Source: Mucidula mucida (lineage: Eukaryota > Basidiomycota > Agaricomycetes > Agaricales > Physalacriaceae). From it: a stretch of DNA of 10,095 nt. Of this stretch, positions 1 to 6,954 are shown in pieces. The translations under genes and the position numbers were made by a program. Location: positions 1 through 10,095 of the forward strand of contig JADNYV010001045.1 of NCBI GenBank assembly GCA_015501055.1. The letters are read 5' to 3'. The notes beneath the pieces are model-generated. The model was not told where the DNA came from. It ran no database searches and saw only the letters and a list, made by a program, of their open reading frames with translations. The first letter of the stretch is position 1. Every line of letters starts with the position of its first letter.

Positions 1-332
1 CCAATCGGAGTGAATGTTGTTGATAGCTTCTGTTTGAGCCACATGACGCCCCGGAACTGACGAAGACCGGTATCTGTGAGATCGGTCAAGCGAGGCGACC
101 TCCATCGAAATACAGCAGACTTTTCGTGACGTGACTATCCGCACAGCCACCGCGCGCGCTTACCTTTTTCAACAGCAGTCGATCTCAGTTCAATCTCTCC
201 TCGTCTCTGAAGACAAGGTGAATTATCAAGACAGTCTCTTTGCGACAATCTCGCTTCCCTGATGACACTCAAGCCACGCTGGACGTTCTGCTGCACCTCA
301 GATCTAACTTCAAATGGCACAACACACGCTTC
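1..332 (-). CDS. Possible partial gene, two exons, unrecognised
   Basis: On the minus strand an open frame runs from an AG acceptor (exon from about 332) to 164. There a GTAAGC donor opens an intron (163 down to about 80) with a CTTGACC branch-like motif and a CACAG end; the frame then stays open to the window edge. The spliced product is hydrophilic, with glutamine, arginine and glutamate scattered through it and no motif I recognise. The exon has no in-frame ATG (the first candidate, at 320, is GTG), so the start must lie upstream. One candidate first exon starts at ATG 525-523 and ends at a GTAAGA donor (471), in matching phase, but would need a 139-nt intron, unusually long here. The gene continues past position 1. 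Splice signals are good but there is no family support, so this could be chance. Confidence 0.3.
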
Positions 333-535
333 CTGCCTGATTTACTGTGTCAATGGGATTGGCTGATTGACCTGAGATATAGGATATGAGAACGTTGGGT
401 TATCATTTGACAATTAGTTCCTATGGGCTTTTACATGTCATCGGCGACTTGACTGGCTTCCTCGTTCTTACTCTTTCGAGACCCACATTGAAAAAGCCTT
501 TGCATGCATGTGCCAGTTCTATCATGCTGTCTTGA

Positions 536-1683
536 ATGACATTGGAATCTTCAGCGCTATCCTCGGTGCACTCTGATGCTACGTGGCAGATTGTGGATAC
601 TGTTGCGCTGGTCCTGCAAACTCTATCCTATGGTCAGTAAGTCTCCCCTGTAGTGTGTTCTGCTATACGACGAGCTCCATAGGCATGTATGTCTTAATCA
701 TTGCCTTCTTCACACACAAGACTCTGTTGAGTAGCTTTTTTGCTTCTCACAGATCAACAGCAAGGCAGGCCTGAAATCTACAACTCGTCGGCTTACCTTC
801 TCCATGATCCTATTCATGTTCACGCTTTCAGCTGTCAGCTGGGCATCCGCTCTGGCAAACTTCATTCAGAAGATCGTCGATCGCTCCATTCGTATTCTAC
901 CCTCTGAAGAGAGGGCCAAATTATTCCCATACAACACCCTTATCAGTGCGATCATCTTGATCAATGGATGCACTGTCTCTTCAACTAACTCACAAACCTT
1001 TTTGGTACGTTCTCACGGATGGTGTTGTTGTTGTGTGTCGAGCTTGCGTTCTATGCGGGCAGGATCTCGCTGATCGCTGGCTTCTCCGGATTCCTATCTC
1101 GCTGCTTGCTTGCACCACTCGTCCGTCCCGAATGTCCACTCTTGGATTCTAAGCACTGATTCATGACTTACACAGTGTCTTTTCTTAACGACAATCGTCA
1201 TCCGCATTGCCATCTGTTCACATTCAAACCCCGACCTTGAAACATATATCAACTATAGCCAAACCAGCACCCTGGTGTTTTCGTTCCTCACGAACATACT
1301 GGCCACCTCGATTATTGGCTTGAAAGCGTGGAAACATCGGCAATGGATCAGGAAGGAACTCAGCCACGCACCAAAAATTCACGGGGTGAAAAGATCATGG
1401 TACTTCTCATCGAATCTGGTTTGTTGTATTGTATCTCAGGCGTAAGTCAGACTGTCTATCGCCACATAGACTAGGCTCAACAATCCAGGCGGCTGCACTC
1501 ATTTCTTCACTCGTGCGTATGCCCCTTGGCACGCTCGGGGACGTTTATACCTCCGTGAACGTGTAGATTGCTGTGAGTGCATGTGCAGAATCAGTCCTAA
1601 TCCTCTTAGCTGTTCGTCTTTCTGTGCAGGGCATTTATCCGATCGTCGTTTTCTTCCATGGGGCACGAGAGAAGCACTTTTGA
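536..1683 (+). pseudogene. Decayed multi-pass membrane protein gene (agaricomycete-type)
   Basis: Translated in pieces, this region gives the hydrophobic segments of a multi-pass membrane protein of the type expanded in Agaricomycetes: a first segment from ATG 536 (...VDTVALVLQTLSYG), spliced over 633-682 to MYVLIIAFFTHKTLL, then FSMILFMFTLSAVSWASAL, a block resembling the family's DGVVVWRAWVL motif, TTIVIRIAIC, LVFSFLTNILATSII, KIMVLLIESGLLYC and a GIYP terminal block ending at TGA 1681. The pieces do not join. The junction near 731-752 has a GT...AG stretch of only 22 nt that leaves the frame wrong. The intron expected at 966-1005 keeps a CTAAC branch motif but has GG at both ends. There is an apparent extra base at 1187-1188, a missing base near 1384, and an in-frame TAG at 1564 where relatives (from memory) have glutamine. 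Introns 1121-1175, 1442-1488 and 1573-1629 look intact. Both tryptophans of the WRAW motif read Cys (1036-1038, 1045-1047). Function of the living relatives is unknown. Confidence 0.7.
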
Positions 1684-1831
1684 ACGATATTCATTCATCG
1701 GGCACTTCTCACTACGAGGTGAAGAATAGCTATAAATTGATATAGTACAACCAGGGATATATGTACACAAGTTTCAACAGCATACACAATGACTACACGT
1801 ACACAGAAAGCAGAATCAAGAATACGCAGTA
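1684..1831. other. Convergent 3' spacer
   Basis: This 148-bp AT-rich spacer lies between the 3' ends of the membrane-protein pseudogene (+) and the DUF262 gene (-). A TATAAATTGATATAG stretch at about 1731-1745 could serve as an AT-rich 3'-end efficiency element. No gene or clear canonical poly(A) signal is visible. Confidence 0.4.
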
Positions 1832-3551
1832 CTATCGCTGTCGTTTGGCCGGCACTAGACGGTATTCACCATCGTCATCCTCATCAGTCTTCCGTTTCTT
1901 TGCCTTGCGAGATGCAGCGCCCTTGTTCGGCACAAAGCTCGCCCCGACGTCCTCTCTTAGCGCAAATATAAAAGGCCAAGTATGCTGCGCCACAGTACCA
2001 TTCATCCGGATTTCAGATACCGCATCCCGAATGCCCGTACGAAAGGTCAGAATGGCCGCAGCCTTTTCATCTTCAGATGCGGTCGTCTCGTTCAACACGT
2101 ACAACGCGACACCTGGAGAAGGAAATGTCAGAGCCCGTCAACCTCGGCAAAGGAGAGACCTACAGATGAACACAAACTCAGCGGGGGCGACACGCTTCGT
2201 CATTGTCTTGAAGGCTTTATTGTATTTCTTCTTCGAGGCAAGGATGCGGAAGGTTCTCAGCATATTCGTGATTTTCGCCCGGAACTGAGGCTCGGGAGAT
2301 TCGCTCCTCTTGAGCCAGCGCTCCACTGTTGTGGATGTAGGCGTGGGCTGGTTTTCCATGTAATCGCAGGCATAGACGGCCATCGCCACGTTGTAGAAGT
2401 CGGCGCCGTTCTTGGTCTGCCAATCGATATGCTCGGAGATGCCGTTCTCTATCCGGATATAGTGCTCGACAAGTTGTCCCACCCAGCTGGAAAAGAGTGT
2501 TTGTTAGAAAAGGTGATTTTGGGACAATGAGGACGTACTCGGCGTGAGGTGTTGACAAAGCTTGTAGACGCTCTGGAGTACGGTTAACACATGAACTAGT
2601 TGACAGGAAGCGGCAAAAACTTACCTGCCGGACGCAAAGGAACGCCCATCTGAACGCGCTGGAAGATGTCACGAATTTGGTCTTCGCTGACTCCACGATA
2701 TTCAACTGTTCATAGATATGAGATCTAATAATGAACCGTGATACAGCGACACGGACCGCACGGTAGGACCTTGGACTCAAACTCGAACTTCCACCGTTCA
2801 GACAGTTCTATACGATTCTTCTTCGTTGCCGATGAAGTCGTGTACCAGAACTTCTTTTTGTTGAACGGATGATTGCCTGATGTAAACATAGAGTTACGAA
2901 TAGCACTCATGGCAGCTATGATGATACACACAAGGTATCTGAGAAAGAATAAGAGGTCTAATTGTCGACGGTACACAAGGGAACATACCTGACCATCGAG
3001 GAATTTCTGGATGGAGGTGAGTCTCTTCAGAGAATGTAAGCTCAAGTACAGCGGTCAAGTTACAGAGACGTACCTGTTTCCCATCCACACATATTCGTAC
3101 TTCCTCCCCGTCCTCATCTCTTGAAACGACAAAAACCACAGGTGGGATGTAGTAGTTATTGAACAGAGAGTCGATGAGATGACTGCAAATGTCGTTCATC
3201 GGCTATTCCTACTTGAAGAATACCGCGACGAACCTCTGCTTGGGATCGTTCCATACGATTCCTGGATTACAGACAGTTGAGTATGGTGTGGTGTCATCGT
3301 GCTAAGAACATGCCGCGCTGCCAGACAGGGTTCAAATCGATGAGTCCTTCATGAATAAGGTCTGGAGACGGTTCAGCAGCGGCCGTGGGGCAAAGGACAA
3401 ATGTACCATGTAGTGCCTTGGTGGTGAACGACTGAGCCGACGACTGAGGAAGCGGACATTTGACACTGTACCCATTCTCGTCGTCGCTATCATCGTCGTA
3501 CAGCTCGTCATCGTCGTCGTAGAGCTCATCCTCGCCAGCGGCGGCAGACAT
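1832..3551 (-). CDS. DUF262 (GmrSD N-terminal-like) domain protein, 403 aa
   Basis: A stand-alone fungal DUF262 (PF03235) protein. In bacteria this domain forms the N-terminal half of GmrSD-type modification-dependent restriction enzymes and related defence proteins; the role of fungal copies is not known to me. Exons on the minus strand: 3551-3407, 3361-3314, 3261-3234, 3182-3074, 3024-2989, 2938-2932, 2876-2757, 2705-2625, 2572-2539, 2486-2164, 2112-1832; the frame closes at TAG. Visible family hallmarks are DLNPVWQRGIVW (about 57-68), KQSHLIDSLFNNYYIPPVVF (72-91), VDGKQRLTSIQKFLDGQIP (106-124) and IFQRVQMG further on. The N-terminus is very acidic with an ELYDDD repeat (7-25), and the C-terminal 25 residues carry basic clusters KAKKRK and AKRQR around an acidic stretch, a likely bipartite nuclear signal. 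No HNH (DUF1524) domain follows, unlike full GmrSD. The second intron (3262-3313) uses a GC donor. It shares a 90-bp divergent promoter with the next gene. Domain call is firm; cellular role unknown. Confidence 0.9.
2932..2938 (-). other. 7-nt microexon of the DUF262 gene
   Basis: The exon ATACCTT is flanked by a TTTCTCAG acceptor and a GTGTGT donor. Without it exons 2989 and 2876 join out of frame. With it the product reads DGQ-IP-C-NHPFNKKKFWYT, restoring both frame and the Ile-Pro that follows DG in relatives as I recall them, with matching spacing to the FWYT block. The flanking introns are 50 and 55 nt, normal for this locus. Confidence 0.75.
3262..3313 (-). other. Probable GC-AG intron (DUF262 gene)
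   Basis: The reading frame requires joining WQR-G to IVWNDPKQ. The only in-phase junction uses donor GCATGT after CAGCGCG and acceptor ATCCAG (52 nt). The nearby GT at 3309 gives the wrong phase. The donor is a weak match to the GCAAGT consensus, so this is less certain than the other two GC introns. Confidence 0.6.
3362..3406 (-). other. 45-nt intron, frame-neutral if retained
   Basis: GTACAT donor and TCTCCAG acceptor, with a CTGAAC branch-like motif. Removal joins ALH to DLIHEGLIDLNP, the usual DUF262 spacing. The intron is exactly 15 codons with no stop, so retention would only insert 15 residues (GTFVLCPTAAAEPSP-like) into the protein. Confidence 0.65.
3477..3533 (-). repeat. Acidic in-gene repeat (ELYDDD units)
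   Basis: Within DUF262 exon 1, GAY/GAG-rich codons spell two ELYDDD-type units about seven residues apart followed by SDDE. On the plus strand this appears as repeated TCGTC/ATCGTC trinucleotides. It gives a low-complexity acidic N-terminus and is a likely slippage-prone tract. Confidence 0.6.
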
Positions 3552-3641
3552 GGCGGATGATCGCCTTTACCAAAACAAAAAGGGTCAACCATCGGGGTAA
3601 TCTTCCGGACCGGGATTCCGGTCATCCTGACTTTCTCCATC
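3552..3641. promoter_or_regulatory. Shared divergent promoter, DUF262 gene / SAM-like gene
   Basis: Only 90 bp separate the two outward-facing ATG codons, so both 5' UTRs and the core promoter must fit here or extend into the neighbouring exon. There is no TATA box. A short A-rich tract (AAAACAAAAA near 3574-3583), an ATCGGGG segment and a perfect dyad (3608-3623) are the visible elements. Regulation itself is inferred from layout only. Confidence 0.55.
3608..3623. repeat. 6+6 bp inverted repeat in divergent promoter
   Basis: GACCGG and its exact complement CCGGTC flank a 4-nt GATT spacer. CGG half-sites in inverted or everted arrangement are typical targets of fungal zinc-cluster (Zn2Cys6) regulators, which is an inference here. 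Confidence 0.5.
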
Positions 3642-5032
3642 ATGAGCGAAGCTAAATTGCCATTACAGAAATACCTGAAAGTCCTGACCAATAATGGCGT
3701 GCCCGTCAAGAAAGCAATGCAGATCTCTGGGAAATTGTAGGTCTCCATCGAAGCGCGGCTCAACATTCCTTAATGATCATTGTCAATGTAGATATAAGAC
3801 TTATAACACGCCGGCTCACTTGTCGTCCTTGACAATGAATGATTTAGAATCAATTGGAATCGAAAAGGAAGACAGAAAACTCATTCTGGCTGCTCTCAAG
3901 AAGGGCGGCTATCGCTCTACTACCCAACCAAACACTAGTCCTGGGTCCTCTTCTGACTCATCCTTACCGCCAGTCTCCGCGGCCGTTACTACTGTGGTAT
4001 GTTAACAACCACTCTACCCATAATGTATGATGAACGCTTCGCAGACTACTCCCACAAAGAAGCGGAAACGCACAACCGAATATGTTAACGAACTACTTCC
4101 TGGCCCAACCGACGAGGCTGCAACGTACGGAAGCATGGAGTTCAATGAAGTTTTGGACGAAGAGGTTTGATCCTAAAATTGCTAAGATAGCGCGACTAAC
4201 GGTCTCCGTTCTTGCCAGAACCTGCGACGAAAAAGTGCTATCATAAACCGCGCACCTATCATGACTGCCTGGTCCATGATTGTAGCTGAACGACAGGGCT
4301 TCAAACGCGAAGAAGCACTTAGCATCGGTGTGTTTCGAACTTCAACTGACTTCACTGATTATATCTCAGTTGTATATAGCATCTGCTTACACCGAAATGA
4401 ATGCCCTAGCCAAAGGGGTGTCACTAGGAATATACAAAGACGGTAAACAGAAAGGCATCGAAGCAACTCGGGGTGGAACACAACCGTACGTCGAGTTGAT
4501 GGGTCGAAGGTCTGCCATTTCACTTGTGATATCTCAGTTCTTACGGCAAACTCTAGAATGTATGTCTTTCTCCTAAGTATTTCTAGCCCTGGAAGCCGAC
4601 CGTCAATACTGCTCTAGAGCTCTATATCAAGTGCAATCGAACCAGTGGCGCGCATTAGTGAATGGCACCCCTGCGCAACCCAGTGTCGCGTTCTCTTATA
4701 TATCTCGCTCGTTACGCCAAACCACTCCATATATAATCGGTGCTATGCGGCTACTCGCGGAGAGCTTCGCTCCTGCGGAGCTCAACCAGAAGGGGTGGGA
4801 TTTGTACGCTGAATTTCGCCCAGTGGTCAGCGGTTGGGGCGAGAGAGCCGAAGTAAAATGTGACTCCATTCTTGGTCTTCGAAAAAAAGGAGCAACAACA
4901 GAAACCCCAGAGAGCGAACAAGGTAGCGTAACCCATCGTGACGAAGGAGAATCACAAGAGCCGCCCAATAAAGTACGGAGAACCGTAATCGAGAGCGACG
5001 AGACGGTCGAAGGATCTGATCATACAATCTGA
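3642..5032 (+). CDS. Conserved protein of unknown function, SAM-like N-terminus, 357 aa
   Basis: Exons 3642-3736, 3792-3996, 4045-4164, 4219-4327, 4380-4509 and 4618-5032 join in frame from ATG to TGA. Residues about 7-70 resemble a SAM/HHH-like helical domain (LPLQKYL... YNTPAHLSSLTMNDLESIGI ...DRKLILAALKKGGY). A Ser/Pro-rich linker follows, then KKRKR (about 105-109), a likely nuclear signal. The core from about 141 onward (INRAPIMTAWSMIVAERQGF, REEALSIASAYTEMNALAKG, LGIY, YVELMGRR, FSYISRSLRQTTPYIIGAMR, LYAEFRP) matches my memory of a widespread uncharacterised family in fungi, plants and bacteria with NRAPVLTLWAAVVAERLGF. The short VELMGRR-ALYQ junction keeps the spacing of that family. 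The tail is hydrophilic. The fifth intron (108 nt) is long and could be spliced another in-frame way. The gene is divergent from the DUF262 gene and convergent with idh1. Structure is firm; function is not known. Confidence 0.85.
4510..4617 (+). other. Long intron with alternative in-frame splice option
   Basis: The preferred junction uses a weak GTCTGC donor at 4510 and TCTAG ending at 4617. A stronger GTATGT donor at 4560 paired with the AG at 4618-4619 gives a 60-nt intron, also in frame, adding 16 residues. The preferred form is chosen for family spacing alone. Confidence 0.5.
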
Positions 5033-5131
5033 GGCGTGTACAATTGGGCAGCACGGACGATGCATGTCATTCGCGTGATAGTATGACTACGGTATATCCA
5101 ATCTAATCCACGATTGCTGTAACGAGTGGGC
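5033..5131. other. Convergent 3' spacer
   Basis: These 99 bp lie between the stop codons of the SAM-like gene (+) and idh1 (-), so the two 3' UTRs almost certainly overlap on opposite strands. No distinct poly(A) signal or other element is visible. Confidence 0.4.
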
Positions 5132-6716
5132 CTACAGGTTTTTGATGATAGCCGAGGTGAAATCCGAGGTAGTGGCAGAGCCTTTGAATTAGGTCAGGTC
5201 AGCGTGAGCGGAGCAAAGGAAATAAGATAGTCATACCTCCCATATCCGCTGTCCTCACTTTAGCGGCGTTGATGACATCGAAGGTGGCGCTGGCGATGTT
5301 GTTCGCAATGGAGTCAAGTCTGGACATGTGCATTAGTCGTTGACCGGGACCATGGGGAAAGAATATATACCCCAGGTGCCTCAACATCATGGTCGCGCTA
5401 AGAATCATAGCGGCGGGATTGGCTTTGTTGGTGCCCATGATATCGCTTGCAACGTGACGACATCCTGGCTCGAACAAAGCGTAATCCTAATTATTATTAG
5501 CAACGGAACTTTTTCTGTCATAATTTGGATGTATTACCCGTCCGACGTTACAGCCTGGAACGATACCGGGGCCACCAACGAGTGCCGCACCAATGTTAGA
5601 AACAATGGCGCCGTACAAGTTAGGCATGACCATGACATCAAATTGTTGAGGCTTTGCGACGAGCTGCATAGATCTGAGTAGATGGTTAGATACATCTCGC
5701 TCTAGAAGAAATCGGCCCTCACGTGTTGTCGACGATCATATCGTTATATGCAATACCGGTGGATTTGTACTCTTCCGCGACGCGACGGAAGGTGTTGAGG
5801 AACAGACCATCACCAAGCTTCATGATGTTGGCCTTGTGAACACAGGTAACTTTCTATAACGCGTGTTAAACTAAGGCGTAGAAATCTTGGTTGGAGACTG
5901 GCCTTGCGGTTGTTCTTGAGCGCGAAGTCAAAAGCGAAACGCGCGATACGTTCAGCCTTTGCGCGAGTAGAAACCTTCAAACTCTCAACAACGCCGGGGT
6001 AACTCTGATGCTCCAGGCCAGAGTATTCACCCTCCGTGTTTTCACGAATGATAGCAAAGTCAACGTTTGAATGACGAGTAGGGAAACCAGGGAGCGACTT
6101 GCAGAGGACAACAGATGCGTAGATGTCCAACTGCTGCCTCATGGCGACGTTCCAGGATATGTGCCCGGACTGAGAAATGGGGGTGAAGAGAATACCTAAA
6201 CAATGCTCAAGGTAAATGCGGAAGGGAATCAGTGGGTGTGCGAACCCTTTAAACCCACTCTGTTCCGCTTCAAACTCTCCATGGCCTCTTTGAACAGAGC
6301 CTCTCCAGCTGAGGACATGCCAGAAACGTCATATTGCTCCCATTCAATGGGTGCGTTGACATGCTCAAAGATCTCCTTGACAGAGTCCGTAATTTCCTGA
6401 CCAATACCATCTCCAGGGATGAGGGTGACCTTTACGGGAAAGTTCGGCTTGACGAGAACCTTGATAATAGAATGAAAATCGTACAGTATAGACACCGCCG
6501 TACTTGGTCGGCAACTGGATAACATAAATGAGTAATTCGGACAGTTTCATGAAACAAAGTGACAGACTCTGTGGGTGACCTTTGGGAAACCTGCAGAAAG
6601 AGTCGTGGCAGTTCTCTGCTGGCACCGTGAGCGATAGAAACAACATGAATCGATAGGAAAAGACGAACACGAGCGAACGCAGGGCGGGCGGTCGCTGCAA
6701 TCGCGTTGCGGAACAT
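5132..6716 (-). CDS. idh1: Isocitrate dehydrogenase [NAD] subunit 1, mitochondrial, 369 aa
   Basis: Subunit of the mitochondrial NAD-dependent isocitrate dehydrogenase, which oxidatively decarboxylates isocitrate to 2-oxoglutarate in the TCA cycle; in yeast the IDH1-type subunit is mainly regulatory (AMP binding) and pairs with IDH2. Minus-strand exons: 6716-6669, 6618-6580, 6514-6485, 6429-6246, 6195-5903, 5853-5723, 5673-5538, 5486-5371, 5319-5237, 5181-5132; they close in frame at TAG. The N-terminus [18 protein letters not shown] is a typical basic mitochondrial presequence. [10 protein letters not shown] starts at 40; [19 protein letters not shown] (about 110-128) and [13 protein letters not shown] are the IDH1-type rather than IDH2-type versions; [14 protein letters not shown] (150-163), [38 protein letters not shown] and [14 protein letters not shown] follow. 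Intron 5 uses a GC donor. Length is normal for the family and no lesion is seen. It is convergent with the SAM-like gene and divergent from the hydrolase. Confidence 0.97.
5854..5902 (-). other. GC-AG intron (idh1)
   Basis: The conserved [16 protein letters not shown] junction is only obtained with donor AAG|GCCAGT and acceptor TTATAG (49 nt). The GT four bases further in breaks the frame. Family conservation on both sides makes this call strong. Confidence 0.8.
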
Positions 6717-6954
6717 GACGGGCGTGAGGAAAGAAGGATGGACTTCGGAGTTGGTTGTCGGCAGGCGGCGGAAGAAAGAAAATGATGATTAGATCATGTG
6801 ATGACTGATCGCACGTACTTGATCCCCATGTACGTTTTTTCACATGTTTGCCCCCAACCAGTCTGCCGAGGACCTGGGTTTTGCTTTATTAACGTCTGCT
6901 AGCGGTGCCATTCTTTTCTAACGACTCTTACGATCTCCCCCCACGATTTTATCA
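6717..6954. promoter_or_regulatory. Divergent promoter region, idh1 / hydrolase
   Basis: A 238-bp spacer between outward-facing start codons. It holds three GATC-containing segments (6792-6824), a pair of ACGTAC/GTACGT elements at 6813-6818 and 6830-6835, a T-run, and CT-rich sequence just before the hydrolase ATG (TTCTTTTCTAACGACTC, CTCCCCCCAC), typical of fungal leaders. No canonical TATA box is seen. Confidence 0.5.
6813..6835. repeat. ACGTAC...GTACGT inverted repeat
   Basis: Two 6-nt arms, exact complements of each other, flank an 11-nt spacer in the idh1/hydrolase promoter. ACGT-core sites can be bZIP targets; this is a suggestion only. Confidence 0.35.

Noticed and set aside
135..320. 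61-codon minus-strand frame treated as complete
   Set aside because: Its first codon is GTG, not usable as an ordinary start in a fungal nuclear gene, and its 3' end runs into an intron; it is at best an internal exon.
1513..1566. GTGCGT...GTGTAG as an intron that would remove the TAG at 1564
   Set aside because: It is in frame, but leaves a 6-nt exon (ATTGCT) and deletes the TSVNV stretch preceding the IAGIYP block; a nonsense change is simpler, though not proven.
1761..2530. Plus-strand open frames of 175 and 182 codons
   Set aside because: They lie antisense to exons 9 and 10 of the DUF262 gene, have no recognisable protein features, and the minus-strand product matches a known family.
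2217..2780. Minus-strand 187-codon open frame
   Set aside because: It reads through three introns of the DUF262 gene and then in the wrong frame of exon 9; the spliced model explains the region better.
4696..5054. Minus-strand open frames over the last exon of the SAM-like gene
   Set aside because: Antisense shadows of a conserved coding exon, without splice support or family resemblance.
5340..5681. Plus-strand 113-codon open frame
   Set aside because: Antisense to idh1 exons 7 and 8 and crosses idh1 introns; no protein features.
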